A stretch of 64,000 nt of DNA from CATQHQ01 sp965243805 (GTDB taxonomy: Bacteria; Gemmatimonadota; Gemmatimonadetes; Longimicrobiales; Gaopeijiaceae): positions 1,426,001 through 1,490,000 of the forward strand of contig OZ251577.1 in assembly GCA_965243805.1 (NCBI GenBank), given 5' to 3'. Positions 26,459-36,031 of the stretch are shown here, piece after piece. The notes beneath the pieces are model-generated. The model did not search any database. It was not told the origin of the DNA and saw only the letters and a program-made list of their open reading frames with translations. Position 1 is the first letter of the stretch; every line of letters begins with the position of its first letter. The translations under genes and the position numbers were made by a program.

Positions 26459-27508
26459 CTACGGCGTCCGTCCGTCCAGGACCGCCTGCAGCACGTGGGC
26501 GTCGATGTTGCCGCCGGAGACGACGGCGACGACGGGACCCTGGACGGACGCGGGGAGCGCCGTGAGCGCCGCTGCCACCGCTGTCCCGCCGGCCCCTTCG
26601 GCGACGATCCGCGCTCGCCCCACCAGCTCCCGCAACGCGGCGCACACGTCGCGCAGGGACACCACCAGAGAGCCGGCCAGCATGGAGCGCGCCATGGGCC
26701 ACATCTCCGCCAACACGCTCTTGGCGCCGATGCCGTCCACGAAGGTGGGCACGTGGTTCACCCTGGTTGGCCGCCCGGCGCTCAGGGAGGCGGCGAAGGG
26801 GGCCGCCGTCTCCACCTCGGCGGCGTAGACGGGAACGTCCGGGCGAAGGCCCCGCACGGCCGCCGCGATCCCGCACGACAGTCCGCCGCCCCCGTAGGGG
26901 ACCACCACGGCGCCCACGTCCGGTAGGTCCTCGACGATCTCCAGACCGGCGGTGCCGTTGCCGGCGATCACCGCCGCGTCGCTCACAGGGTGGACGAAGT
27001 GGCCGCGCTCTCCTTCGCGTCCGTGGCCCTCCAGCACGGCCCACCACTGGTCGAAGGGAAGGGGCACGGAGGTGCCGCCCAGCCGCGCCACGGCGTCCAG
27101 CTTGGCCCGGGGCGCTGTGTCGGGCACGACCACCCGGCACGACACGCCCATCTGCCGAGCCGCGAACGCCACCCCCTGTGCCATGTTCCCGGCGCTGCCG
27201 GTGTAGACGCCCTTCGCAAGGCTGGCGGGATCGGCCAGAGCCATCGCGTTGGCGGCACCGCGGACCTTGAACGAGCCGGTGGGCTGAAGGCACTCGAGCT
27301 TGATCCACAAGCCTCCGGCAGGCGCGCCCGGCGCATCCAGCGGAAGAAGGGGAGACCGGATGGCGGTTCCGGCGATGCGGTCTCGGGCGTCTCGAACCGC
27401 AGCCAGGGGAACCGGCGTCAGCGGGCGAACGGGCGGCCGGAACCGGTCTTGGGGGTCTCGCCGCGGGCGGCTTGGTTCAGCCGGTCCAGCCGGCCCAGCC
27501 CCGGTCAT
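26459..27508 (-). CDS. Threonine/serine dehydratase (PLP fold type II)
   Basis: A 349-residue enzyme from ATG 27508, which overlaps the creatininase stop (ATGA). PLP lysine K81 lies in PTGSFKVRGAANAM. The glycine loop is PYGGGGLSCGIAAAV and the cofactor-phosphate neighbourhood is GSAGNMAQGVAFAA. It lacks the C-terminal ACT regulatory domain, so it is a catabolic-type or unregulated threonine/serine dehydratase; serine racemase activity cannot be excluded. Translational coupling to a creatininase-like hydrolase suggests a shared amino-acid or amide pathway. Confidence 0.86.
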   Translation of the reverse strand: MTGAGPAGPAEPSRPRRDPQDRFRPPVRPLTPVPLAAVRDARDRIAGTAIRSPLLPLDAPGAPAGGLWIKLECLQPTGSFKVRGAANAMALADPASLAKGVYTGSAGNMAQGVAFAARQMGVSCRVVVPDTAPRAKLDAVARLGGTSVPLPFDQWWAVLEGHGREGERGHFVHPVSDAAVIAGNGTAGLEIVEDLPDVGAVVVPYGGGGLSCGIAAAVRGLRPDVPVYAAEVETAAPFAASLSAGRPTRVNHVPTFVDGIGAKSVLAEMWPMARSMLAGSLVVSLRDVCAALRELVGRARIVAEGAGGTAVAAALTALPASVQGPVVAVVSGGNIDAHVLQAVLDGRTP

Positions 27509-28281
27509 CGCGCTAGCCGGCACGGCTTCCGCAGCACCGCGGCGATCGCGTCGGCCGTGGCGGCAATGCACCGTTCGCCGATCTCGCGGCTCATGCCCCG
27601 CGGGTTGCCGAGGACGCCGTTGGGGGTGACGCTCCGAAAGCCTTCGCCGAAGATCCGCCGCGCCAGCTCCTCGTTGAACCCGCCGATGTGGCCGGGCGCG
27701 GCCCGCTCACGGTGCACCAGGTCGGGGCGAAGGCACAGCATCTCGGAGCTCTCGGCTATGTCGGCGTGACCTCCAACCCGCGCCCCTAGCCGCGCCCCGA
27801 ACTCGCCCACCGCCCTCTCCCAGGTGCCGACGAACCCGGCCAAGTCGGTGTACGCCCGCACCTGGCAGTCGGTGCCGGCGGCGGCGCGGAGGCGGTCCAA
27901 CATCTCGGCCAGAGGCGCGAAGTTCCCCCCGTGGGAAGGCACGAAGCACACCGTGCGGAAGCCGTGCCGAGCCAAGCTGGCGGCGTAGTCGGCGCAGACG
28001 GCCTCCAGGGTGGCGGGCCGAAGGGAGATCGTGCCGGGAAACTCCATGTGGTGCTCGGAGCAGCCGATCCGAATCGTGGGAGCGACCAGCGCCCGTTCCA
28101 GCCTGCGGGCCACCTCCACCGCCAAGCGGTCCCCCCGCACGGCATCGACCAGCAGGGGCAAGTGCGGACCGTGCTGCTCCACGGCCCCGACGGCCACCAC
28201 CACCGTGTTCCAGCCGTCCGTCAGCGCCCGACGCACTTCGGGCCAAGTCATCTCTTCGAGGAGCAGGCTTCGTTCCGTCAC
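27505..28281 (-). CDS. Creatininase-family amidohydrolase
   Basis: A 258-residue protein starting at GTG 28281. The metal motif EQHGPHLPLLVD (residues 35-46) and FVPSHGGN are those of creatininase and of the MftE/FAPy-deformylase relatives that hydrolyse cyclic amides or formamides. The substrate is not predictable. It is divergent from the SprT-like gene, with a short upstream repeat region, and is coupled to the dehydratase. Confidence 0.88.
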   Translation of the reverse strand: MTERSLLLEEMTWPEVRRALTDGWNTVVVAVGAVEQHGPHLPLLVDAVRGDRLAVEVARRLERALVAPTIRIGCSEHHMEFPGTISLRPATLEAVCADYAASLARHGFRTVCFVPSHGGNFAPLAEMLDRLRAAAGTDCQVRAYTDLAGFVGTWERAVGEFGARLGARVGGHADIAESSEMLCLRPDLVHRERAAPGHIGGFNEELARRIFGEGFRSVTPNGVLGNPRGMSREIGERCIAATADAIAAVLRKPCRLAR

Positions 28282-28414
28282 GGCGCGTCCGAGCGTGGGG
28301 ATGGCGTAGGGGATGGAGGGTCCGAGCGTGGGGGACCATGGTCCGCTTCCACGGCTTCGTGCCGCAAGGTATCTTTTCCGTCCGCTCGCCGCCTACCCTC
28401 CCCGAAGGCGACCC

Positions 28415-29176
28415 TTGTCCCGTCCAGAACCCTTGAAGCTGGCCGAGCGCGCGCTGTCGCCGGGGCTCGACGCGGCAGTGGTTCAGGCATTCCAGCAGGA
28501 GATCCACGACGAGCTGCTCGCCAACTCCCGCCACGTTCGGCGTCCAGACTTCGACGCGATCCATCCCGACGACCTGCGCTTCCTCTTCCACGCCTACGAC
28601 GACCGTTTTCTCGGTGGCCTGTGTGGTCGGGCCGTCGCGCCGGGGAAGGTCGTCTTCCGCCTCTCTCGGAGGATGACCCGATCGGCAGGCAAGGCCACCC
28701 GTTTCGCCCGCGCGTCCGGCGCCGCCGACTACGAGCTGTCCGTCTCCACGACCCTCCTCTTCGACGGCTTTGGAGCTGCCGACCGCAACGCGATCGTCGC
28801 GGGGCTGCCCTGCGCGAGCCGCTTGGAGGCTCTGCAACGCATCTTCGAGCACGAGATCGTCCACCTGATCGAGTTCGTGGCGTGGCAGAAGAGCAGCTGC
28901 CGGGGAGCTCGCTTCCGCCAGATCGCGAGCCGCCTCTTCGGGCACAAGGAGTACACCCACCAGCTGATTACGAGGCGAGAGAGGGCGGCCGCCATGGGGG
29001 TCGTGGTCGGCTCGCAAGTGGCCTTCACGATGGACGGCGAGCGGCTCGTAGGGCGCGTCAACCGCATCACCAAGCGCGCCACCGTTCTCGTGTCCGACCC
29101 CGACGGCCAGCCGTACAGCGACGGGAGCCGCTATACCAAGTACTACGTTCCGCTGAACGCGCTCACGCCCATGTGA
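28415..29176 (+). CDS. SprT-like domain metalloprotein
   Basis: About 253 residues if the TTG at 28415 is used. The frame is open upstream to 28313, but that part does not look coding. The metal-binding helix HEIVHLIEF and downstream RFRQIASRLFGHKEYTHQL are typical of SprT-like zinc proteases, some of which act on DNA-protein crosslinks or as chaperone-like proteins. A C-terminal beta region (VGSQVAFTMDGERLVGRVNRITKRATVLV) may bind substrate. The gene is convergent with pcm, whose stop is four bases away. Confidence 0.72.
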   Translation: MSRPEPLKLAERALSPGLDAAVVQAFQQEIHDELLANSRHVRRPDFDAIHPDDLRFLFHAYDDRFLGGLCGRAVAPGKVVFRLSRRMTRSAGKATRFARASGAADYELSVSTTLLFDGFGAADRNAIVAGLPCASRLEALQRIFEHEIVHLIEFVAWQKSSCRGARFRQIASRLFGHKEYTHQLITRRERAAAMGVVVGSQVAFTMDGERLVGRVNRITKRATVLVSDPDGQPYSDGSRYTKYYVPLNALTPM

Positions 29177-29179
29177 ACG

Positions 29180-29782
29180 CTAGGCCCCCACCAGCGGAAC
29201 GAAGCGCACCCGACCCAGCTCCTCCTGCGCGAAGCTCCCGTCCGCTCCGCGACGCTCCCGCACCAAGCGCTGTCCGTCCGCGTCCCCCAAGGGGATCACA
29301 AGGCGTCCGCCGGGGCGCAGCTGGTCGCGAAGGGCCGGCGGCACCCGAGGACCGCCTGCCGCCACTGCCACCGCGTCATAGGGCGCGTGTTCCGGCCATC
29401 CCTCGGTGCCGTCGCCGTGGCGAACCCGCACGTTGCTGTACCCCAGCTCCGCCAGCCGGTCCCGCGCTTCTTCCGCCAGCGAGGCGTGGCGCTCCACGGT
29501 GAAGACGGCGCCGGCTATCCGTGCCAGCACTGCCGCTGCATAGCCGCATCCGGCGCCCACTTCCAGCACCCGGTCGCTCTCCGACAGCTCCAGGGCCTCG
29601 GCCATCAGCGCCACGATGTACGGCTGGGAGACGGTCTGCCCCTCGAGGATCGGAAGCGGCCGGTCGTAGTAGGCCCGGCTCGCGAGGTGGGGCGCCACGA
29701 ACCGCTCCCGGGGCACCGTCGCCATCGCTTCCAGCACTCTGGCGTCCGACACGCCCCGCCGGGCGATCTGGCGACGAACCAT
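29180..29782 (-). CDS. pcm: Protein-L-isoaspartate O-methyltransferase
   Basis: A 200-residue protein from ATG 29782, preceded by a GGAGA ribosome site. The family signature is RERFVAPHLASRAYYDRPLP followed by ILEGQTVSQPYIVALMAEAL. The AdoMet motif I is VLEVGAGCGYAAAVLARI, with VRHGDGTEGWPEHAPYDAVAV beyond. It repairs isoaspartyl damage in proteins. The frame is open further upstream, but no start codon lies closer to the conserved N-terminus, and the neighbouring propeller gene ends 41 bases away. Confidence 0.92.
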   Translation of the reverse strand: MVRRQIARRGVSDARVLEAMATVPRERFVAPHLASRAYYDRPLPILEGQTVSQPYIVALMAEALELSESDRVLEVGAGCGYAAAVLARIAGAVFTVERHASLAEEARDRLAELGYSNVRVRHGDGTEGWPEHAPYDAVAVAAGGPRVPPALRDQLRPGGRLVIPLGDADGQRLVRERRGADGSFAQEELGRVRFVPLVGA

Positions 29783-29823
29783 CCGTCTCCGCTCGGCGGC
29801 AGCGCGCTTGTTCGCGGCGTCCG

Positions 29824-31002
29824 TTAGGGGAGTCCCGTCGGCGAAGGGTCGGCGCCCGGCCAGCCGATCTTGGTCCCAGGCGGCGGCTGCCAGAAGTCGA
29901 TTCCGCCGGATTGATGAGCCAGCTCGATCGTGTAGGCCACCCGGAGCGTCTCCAAGTCGACCACATCCAGCGTCCCCGGCACCGACCCGACCGACTCGTT
30001 GGAGACGAAAGCCCAGCGACCGTCGGGAGTGGCCACCACGCCGTGGGTGACCGGTCGCGAGGTCCCGGCCCGGCCCAGCAGAGCGCCGCTCTCCAGGTCG
30101 TACGCGGCCAAGCCCTGCTCGCCCTTCAAGGTGACCAAGAGCCGCGTCCCGTCGGTCGTGGCTTCCAGGTTGTAAGGTGCCGCCCCAGTGGCGAAGCGCC
30201 GCGCCACCTCCCAGCGCTCCACATCCACCTCCAGCACCTGGTCGCTCTTGTTGCACGCCACGTAGACGAACCGACCCCCGCGCGCGCCCTGCGCCGGCTC
30301 CACCCACGTCGGGCTGCACACCTCATCCGACGCGGACTCCGACGCGGACGGCGCGACGCTAAACCGTTGGCTGACGCGGAAGTCGGCCAGGTCGATCTCC
30401 ACCAACTCGTCCGAATGCATGCACACCGAGTAGTGCTTGGCGCCGCCAGTGCTCACCCGGCTCCCATGAGGCATGAGGCAGGTTCCCACCCGCGCCACCT
30501 CCACCATCTCCGGCGTGTACACCACCGACACGTCGGACGGAGTCATGTCGCCGTGAAGGTTGAAGTTGGCCACCAGCAGGAACTCGCCTCCAGGCGTGGC
30601 GCCCATCGTTGCCGGGAAGAGCCCGAGCTGGGCGCGCCCCACCAGCGTGTCGGGGCCGGCGTGGAACTTCCACACGTAGCCGTAGGGCGTGCCGTGGGCG
30701 ATCGTCACGTACCAGAACTGGCCGTCGGGCGCGACGGCAATCCCGTGGGCTCCGTCGTTGTCCCCAGGCATGATCCCCACCCTGATCTCGTTCTCGACGA
30801 CCAAGCCCTCTCCCGGAGTGAAGGCGACGCGGCTGACCAAGTCCGAGGACTCGTTGGCCACGTAGACGCGGTAGGTCGCCGACTGCAGGCCGGCCCCCGG
30901 CGCCGGCAGCGTGAGTCCCAACAGCGACAGGAGCGCGGCGGCCCTCACGACACTGGCGGTCTTCACGACAGCGGCGGCATTCACACCAGCGGCGGCCCTC
31001 AT
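29824..31002 (-). CDS. Exported YncE-type beta-propeller protein
   Basis: A 392-residue protein starting at ATG 31002, which overlaps the stop of the LVIVD lipoprotein (ATGA). A hydrophobic N-terminus (AALLSLLGLTLPAPGAGLQ) follows a leader built from repeated Ala/Val units. The mature part has about six or seven blades of the YVTN/YncE kind: YRVYVANESSDLVSRV, DGQFWYVTIAHGT, GGRFVYVACNKSDQVLEVD and DGRWAFVSNESVG. Such propellers are exported and bind proteins or ligands. The specific role is unknown. It probably works with the overlapping propeller lipoprotein. Confidence 0.86.
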   Translation of the reverse strand: MRAAAGVNAAAVVKTASVVRAAALLSLLGLTLPAPGAGLQSATYRVYVANESSDLVSRVAFTPGEGLVVENEIRVGIMPGDNDGAHGIAVAPDGQFWYVTIAHGTPYGYVWKFHAGPDTLVGRAQLGLFPATMGATPGGEFLLVANFNLHGDMTPSDVSVVYTPEMVEVARVGTCLMPHGSRVSTGGAKHYSVCMHSDELVEIDLADFRVSQRFSVAPSASESASDEVCSPTWVEPAQGARGGRFVYVACNKSDQVLEVDVERWEVARRFATGAAPYNLEATTDGTRLLVTLKGEQGLAAYDLESGALLGRAGTSRPVTHGVVATPDGRWAFVSNESVGSVPGTLDVVDLETLRVAYTIELAHQSGGIDFWQPPPGTKIGWPGADPSPTGLP

Positions 31003-31010
31003 GACACCGG
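30938..31010. repeat. 18-21-bp repeats spanning the propeller-gene ATGA overlap
   Basis: Four related units (cctcacgacactggc, cttcacgacagcggc, attcacaccagcggc, cctcatgacaccggc) lie in a row. The last contains the ATGA where one gene stops and the next starts, and the others encode the Ala/Val-rich leader of the new protein. It is a clear case of a coupling junction that appears to have been multiplied into the coding sequence. Confidence 0.7.
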
Positions 31011-33236
31011 CGCCTTCGCCTTGGGCTCCACCCGCAGGACCCAGAGACCCGAGTTCAGGTCCGACACGAAGACGTGGCCCTTGAACGGCTGGGGTCCCCA
31101 CGCCATCGGCGAGTTGGGCACGTGGCCGTCCGGCGTCCCTGTGGGGAACCAAGCGATCTCGCGGCCTTGCCGGTACAGGTCGCCGCGAAGCTCGCCGGAG
31201 ACGTCCACGACCCGCAATCCGGCTTGGTAGTAGGCCACGTACATCTTGTCGTCGGCCACCCAGATGTTGTGGGCGCCGGCCTCCGGCACTTCGTAGCGGG
31301 CGACTTCGCGGGGCCGCTCCGGGTCCTCCATGTCCAGCACGTGCACGAAGCCCCGGGAGCCGTCCCCCGGATGCCCGTTGCGGGAGACGCACTCGTCGCA
31401 GCCGAAGATCTCGTCGCCCACGAAGAGGTAGCTGCGCCCGTCGGCGTTGGTGTAGGGGAACGCCACATGGGTGCTCCCCTCGGGGTACGCAAGGCTGCTC
31501 ACCTCCACCGGCACCGTCGGCGTCCCGCCCCAGCGGCCGTCGCCCACGTCCAGGACGTAGACGCCGTCGTGCCAGTACGACACATAGGCCATCCCGCGCT
31601 CGACCCAGATGTCGTGGAGGTACTTGCCTGGCGACTCGATCCCCCACCGGCCCACCTCCTTCACGTCGCGGGGGTTCAACACGTCCAGCACGTGGACTTC
31701 CTTGCTGCCGTTGTGAACGGCGTACAAGACGTGTCCTTGGAAGAAGACGTTGTGGACGCCCCCCGTGAGCTCCTTGGTGTAGGTGCTTGCGACCTGGGGA
31801 TGCGCCGGGTCCGCAATGTCCAGCAGCACGATCCCGTTCTTGCGGTCCGACGCCCCTTCGCGGGTGATGGCGGCCACCGTAGCGGTTGCGTTCACCTTCA
31901 CGTCGTTGACCACCCGCGCGTCCACCTCCACGAAGTCGGTGAGCACCGGGTTCGACGGGTTCGTCACGTCCCAGGCCAGCATCCGCTGTCCACCGGAGTG
32001 GGTGCCCGTGTACACGTAGTCGCGTCCGTCGGCGCCGGTGAACGCCCACAGGTCCGACGTGGGACGGTCCGCCACCAGCCCGTGTCCCGCCACCACCACG
32101 TCGTGCTCCACCGCCCGCTCCACCACCTCCACCAGCGCTTGGCCGGAGCCGGTCCCCGCCGTGGCCGTCACCCGGTAGAGGCCGGGCCGCTCCGCCACGA
32201 AGCCGCCGTCGGGGTAGATCGACGCCCCCAGCGCCGCCCGCGTCTCGAAGGACGAAACCGAGAACGCCAGCGGGACGTTGTCCACCGGCTGGCCGTCGGC
32301 GTCGAGGGCCGTTCCCGTGAAGCGGACCACATCGCCAGTCCTGGCCCGGGAGCGGCCCTCCAGCTCTACCCGCGCCACCGGGTTCTCCTCCACGACCAGA
32401 TCGAGCGACGCCTCGACCCCTTCCGCCGTGGCGGTGATCGTCGCGGCGCCGGGGCGGATCGCGCTCACGAACCCCCGCTCGTCCACCGTTGCCAGCCGAC
32501 GACGGTTGCTGCTCCACTCCACCTTGGCGGAAGCGCGGGGCGACCCGTCTTCGGCGAAGGCGTGGGCCTCCAGTCGGATGACCGTCCCAGCCAGCAGGCG
32601 GACATCGGGCTCTCCAATCTCCAGCGTGGCCACCGGCGGCCCCGTCACGATCACGGCAGAGGTGAAGGTTCGTATCTCGGCTGGCCCGGTACCGCTGGCC
32701 GGCGGCGCCCGGATCGCCATGCGCAGCTCGGCCTCGCCTTCGGAGAGCCCCTTCACCTGGCCGTCCTCCAGCACCGCGTGGCGGGACTCGATGGCGGCCA
32801 GTATGCGAACTCCTCGCACCGGGGCGCCCGCCTCGTCGTAGGCGGTCAGCTCCACATCTTCGTCCATGAGGAGGGAGTCGCCGACCTGGAGACGGATCGT
32901 CGCCGGCTCCGTGCGGACATCGGCCACTCGGGCTCCGATGCGCACTCCGGCCGGGTACTCCCGGGCCAGCGGGGCAGGCTCGGGCGGACTCGCGGTCGCA
33001 CCCGGCTGGGGGGCGTCTCGCGGCGGTTCGGAGGCGTCTGTCGCGCCGGCGGCGTCAGCTTCGGGCTGTCCTGCCGTCTCTTCCGGCTGTCCTGCCGTTT
33101 CCTCCGGCTGTCCCGCCGTTTCTTCCGGAAGGGGAGGCGGTGGCGAAGGGTCGATCGTGGCCCTCGACGTGCCGCCCGCTCCGCAACCTGTCGCCAGCAA
33201 GGAGGCGGCCAAGGCTGCTGCGGCAACTCTGATCAT
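30999..33236 (-). CDS. LVIVD-type beta-propeller lipoprotein with Ig-like domains
   Basis: A 745-residue protein from ATG 33236. The lipoprotein signal IRVAAAALAASLLATGC (Cys18) is followed by a Pro/Glu-rich linker with repeated EETAGQP. Two bacterial Ig-like (BIG2) stretches come next (for example RRLATVDERGFVSAIRPGAATITATAEG), then a propeller region with LVIVD-like blades (ILLDIADPAHPQVAST, VHVLDVLNPRDVKEVGRW, YVLDVGDGRWGG, HVLDMEDPERPREVARYEV). A CDECVSRNGH cysteine pair is present. Surface-anchored proteins of this class are common in Gemmatimonadota-like genomes. The function is unknown. Confidence 0.86.
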   Translation of the reverse strand: MIRVAAAALAASLLATGCGAGGTSRATIDPSPPPPLPEETAGQPEETAGQPEETAGQPEADAAGATDASEPPRDAPQPGATASPPEPAPLAREYPAGVRIGARVADVRTEPATIRLQVGDSLLMDEDVELTAYDEAGAPVRGVRILAAIESRHAVLEDGQVKGLSEGEAELRMAIRAPPASGTGPAEIRTFTSAVIVTGPPVATLEIGEPDVRLLAGTVIRLEAHAFAEDGSPRASAKVEWSSNRRRLATVDERGFVSAIRPGAATITATAEGVEASLDLVVEENPVARVELEGRSRARTGDVVRFTGTALDADGQPVDNVPLAFSVSSFETRAALGASIYPDGGFVAERPGLYRVTATAGTGSGQALVEVVERAVEHDVVVAGHGLVADRPTSDLWAFTGADGRDYVYTGTHSGGQRMLAWDVTNPSNPVLTDFVEVDARVVNDVKVNATATVAAITREGASDRKNGIVLLDIADPAHPQVASTYTKELTGGVHNVFFQGHVLYAVHNGSKEVHVLDVLNPRDVKEVGRWGIESPGKYLHDIWVERGMAYVSYWHDGVYVLDVGDGRWGGTPTVPVEVSSLAYPEGSTHVAFPYTNADGRSYLFVGDEIFGCDECVSRNGHPGDGSRGFVHVLDMEDPERPREVARYEVPEAGAHNIWVADDKMYVAYYQAGLRVVDVSGELRGDLYRQGREIAWFPTGTPDGHVPNSPMAWGPQPFKGHVFVSDLNSGLWVLRVEPKAKAPVS
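33063..33125 (-). repeat. Three 21-bp in-frame repeats (EETAGQP) in the lipoprotein linker
   Basis: Residues 38-58 are EETAGQP three times, from three nearly identical 21-bp units, in the flexible linker after the lipid-anchored Cys18. Copy-number change would lengthen or shorten the stalk without breaking the frame. Confidence 0.9.
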
Positions 33237-33431
33237 GCGGTGTTCTCCATTGTTCGATGGCTTGGCCCGCGCGGCCGCGCATCCAACTCCACTACCCGCG
33301 AAGGTGTCGCAGGGTTCCCTGGGGGGTCCACGCGGACTCCCTGGAGGGTCCGCGCCGGCTCCGCAACGCCGGAAACTCCCCAAGGGGCTGTGGCGGAAGC
33401 TATGGGGCGCGAATAGCTTGTCAAACCTGTC

Positions 33432-33746
33432 ATGAGTGAGTTTTCTGAACAGGTCTACGCCTGCGTCCGGCGCATCCCCGAGGGCCGAATCGTCAACTAT
33501 GGCGGTGTGGCGGCCCTGGTGGGCAAACCCCGAGCCGCCCGAGGCGTCGGCTACGCCCTGGGTCACCTGCCGGTGGACACGGACGTTCCCTGGTGGCGAG
33601 TCGTGAACCGCAGGGGCGCCATCTCCACATCGCGGGTCAACGGAGTCGCCCAGCGTCAACGGGCGCTCCTGGAGCGCGAGGGCGTGACGTTCGACGAGAA
33701 GGGGGAAGCTTCGTGGGAGCGATTCGGATGGGACCCTTGGACGTGA
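33432..33746 (+). CDS. Alkyltransferase-like protein (ATL), Trp for active Cys
   Basis: A 104-residue protein equivalent to the C-terminal domain of O6-alkylguanine-DNA alkyltransferase. The helix-turn-helix region (IPEGRIVNYGGVAALVGKPRAARGVG) and arginine-finger surroundings are present, but the PCHRV active site reads PWWRV (53-57). Both the acceptor Cys and the His are Trp, which defines ATL proteins that bind alkylated bases and recruit nucleotide excision repair rather than transferring the alkyl group. Its stop overlaps the HEAT-cyclophilin start (GTGA). It is divergent from the LVIVD lipoprotein across 195 bp. Confidence 0.92.
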   Translation: MSEFSEQVYACVRRIPEGRIVNYGGVAALVGKPRAARGVGYALGHLPVDTDVPWWRVVNRRGAISTSRVNGVAQRQRALLEREGVTFDEKGEASWERFGWDPWT

Positions 33747-36031
33747 CCGGCCGGACGTCAAGCCGGGCTCCGAGGTCCACGCCAACCCGGGCGGCTGCGC
33801 TGACGACCGCGCTGGCGGTGGCACTGAGCAGCGTGGCGGCGTGCGGCGGCGAGCCCGACTTCTGGCAGGCGTACGCGGAGATCGTGGCGGAGGAAGATGT
33901 CCGGGGCCGGGCCGGGCTGACGCGCATCCGCCATCACCTGGAGAGCGGCGACCCGGCGGTACGGGCCGTTGCCGTTCGCGCGCTGGGACGGATGGAGGAT
34001 CCCTCGCACCTGGACGAGCTGGCACCGTTCCTGGCAGACGTGGACCCAGCGGTGCGGGCCGCGGCTGCTGCGGCGACGGCCCAGTCGGTGTTGGGACGCG
34101 ACCCGGCCCCGGCACTCCCGATGCTGTCGGCCCGGATCGGCGAGGAGCGCGACCCGACGGTGCTGGGCGGCTTGGCCACGAGCTTGGGCCGCTTGGCGGT
34201 GGAGGGAGACGAGCGGCGGGTGGTGGCCGCAGGGCTGGCAACGGTGGGGGACCAGTTGCAGGCAACGCCCGGCGACGGCGACAGCTCCCAGGTCACAAGC
34301 GCCGGTTTGGCAGGAGTGCTGGGGTTGGCCAGGGGAATCGAAGCGTTCGCGCGTGGAGGCGCGGGGCTGGGCGAAGGTCCCGGTGCAGCCGAGGGTCCCG
34401 GATCGGCAAGCCTGGCAGAAGTGACGCGCACGCTGGCGTCGATCCGAGTCCCCGCCGAGGAAGGGACGGTAGTCAGGGAAGAGACGACGGCTGGGGAAGG
34501 GACAGCGGCCGGGGAAGAAACAGCGGCGCGGATACGGCGTTTGGCCGTGGCGGCGTTGGTCCACGCGCGACGGATGAGCGCGGAGGACGCGCTTCGTGCC
34601 CTGGCCGATCCGGATCCGGGGGTGCGACGGGTGGCGGTGGCCGGCGCGGGAGCCGCGACAGGGGCAGACCCCGGGCCAGGCACCGGCCAAGCCGACGAAA
34701 CGAGCGCCAGCCCGATGAGTTCCGGCCCCGGCTTCTATGCGGCGGTTCGCGCCGGGTTGGCCGACTTGGACGCGTCGGTCCGGGTGGAGGCGCTGCGAGC
34801 CTTCGACAGGGGGCTGCGCGGGAGCGAGGGGTGCGCGTCCCTCTTGCGGGCGTTCGCCGACCCCGACCCGCACGTGGCTGCTCGGGCGATCACGCTGGCC
34901 GCCCAGCCCTGTCCGAACACCGCCGCCCAGCAGGAGGCGCTGCTGGCCGTCGTCCAGGAGGCGGACCGCCCCGACGGTGAGTGGAGACGCCCGGCCCGAG
35001 CGCTCCATTCCCTGGCAGCGGTGGCCCCGGCAGAGGCCGCGCCGTTCACGACCCGACTGGCCCGCCACTCGTCTCCCTTCGCCCGGGCGTGGGCTGCGCG
35101 AGGCGCCACCCTCGCCGTCCAGCCGGAGCTGCTCCGCACCTTGGCGGAAGACCCGGACCCGAACGTGCGCACGGCGGCGCTGGAGGGACTCGGCGCGCTG
35201 GAAGGGGAGGCGGCCCGGAGCGTCTACGCCGCCCAGCTTGGAAACGCCGACCCGCTCCTGGTCATGACCGCTGTTCGGCTGCTGACGGCCCACGCCCCCG
35301 AGACCGTCCCCGTCCCCGCCCTGCTGGACGCGCTGGCGCGCTTCACCGCCACGGAACGCGAAACCGTTCGCGACGTGCGCGTCGCCCTGCTGGACGGCAT
35401 CGGCGCGGCGGGCGGCTACCGCCAGGCCGACATGGAGCCCTACTTGGCGGATTTTGACCCATTGGTGGCGGCTCGGGCGGCGGCCCTCTTCGGCGCGGCA
35501 GACAACGCGCCCGACGCCCCCGCGGCCCAGCCCACCGAGCGCCTCCGCCCGCCGTTGACGCCCGCCCCGCGCCTGGACGCCGCCCGCCTCCGGGAGCTGG
35601 ACCGCTCGGTCGTGGTCCTCCGCATGGCCGGGTTGGGCGAGGTCGTGATCGCGTTGCGGCCCCGGCTGGCGGCGACCAACGCCGATCGGTTCGTGCGTCT
35701 CGCCGACGCGGGCTACTTCGACGGCCTCACCTTCCACCGGGTCGAGCCGAACTTCGTCATCCAGGGCGGCAGTCCCCACGCCAACGAGTACGCCGGCGAC
35801 GGCCCCTACAGCCGCGACGAGATCAGCAGCCAGCCCCACTGGCGGGGCACCGTCGGGCTCTCCACGCGAGGACGGGACACGGGCGACGCCCAGATCTTCG
35901 TCAATCTGGTGGACAACGTCCGTCTGGACTTCAACTACACCATCTACGGAGAGGTCGTGGAGGGAATGGACGTGGTGGACGCAGTGCAGGAGGGCGCGGT
36001 CATAGAGGCAGCCCGGGTGGAACGACGGTGA
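33743..36031 (+). CDS. HEAT-repeat lipoprotein with C-terminal cyclophilin domain
   Basis: A 762-residue protein from GTG 33743, overlapping the ATL stop. A lipoprotein-type signal (TTALAVALSSVAACGG, Cys33) is followed by about 550 residues of HEAT-like alpha repeats (AVRAVAVRALGRM, VRTAALEGLGAL, DPHVAARAITLAAQ). Some segments show in-frame repeats (EETTAGEG). Residues about 618-762 are a cyclophilin: FHRVEPNFVIQGG, GDAQIFVNLVDN and YTIYGEVVEGMDVVD. It is predicted to be a periplasmic lipid-anchored peptidyl-prolyl isomerase whose HEAT solenoid would hold substrates or partners. The M14 peptidase is translationally coupled downstream. Confidence 0.88.
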   Translation: MTGRTSSRAPRSTPTRAAALTTALAVALSSVAACGGEPDFWQAYAEIVAEEDVRGRAGLTRIRHHLESGDPAVRAVAVRALGRMEDPSHLDELAPFLADVDPAVRAAAAAATAQSVLGRDPAPALPMLSARIGEERDPTVLGGLATSLGRLAVEGDERRVVAAGLATVGDQLQATPGDGDSSQVTSAGLAGVLGLARGIEAFARGGAGLGEGPGAAEGPGSASLAEVTRTLASIRVPAEEGTVVREETTAGEGTAAGEETAARIRRLAVAALVHARRMSAEDALRALADPDPGVRRVAVAGAGAATGADPGPGTGQADETSASPMSSGPGFYAAVRAGLADLDASVRVEALRAFDRGLRGSEGCASLLRAFADPDPHVAARAITLAAQPCPNTAAQQEALLAVVQEADRPDGEWRRPARALHSLAAVAPAEAAPFTTRLARHSSPFARAWAARGATLAVQPELLRTLAEDPDPNVRTAALEGLGALEGEAARSVYAAQLGNADPLLVMTAVRLLTAHAPETVPVPALLDALARFTATERETVRDVRVALLDGIGAAGGYRQADMEPYLADFDPLVAARAAALFGAADNAPDAPAAQPTERLRPPLTPAPRLDAARLRELDRSVVVLRMAGLGEVVIALRPRLAATNADRFVRLADAGYFDGLTFHRVEPNFVIQGGSPHANEYAGDGPYSRDEISSQPHWRGTVGLSTRGRDTGDAQIFVNLVDNVRLDFNYTIYGEVVEGMDVVDAVQEGAVIEAARVERR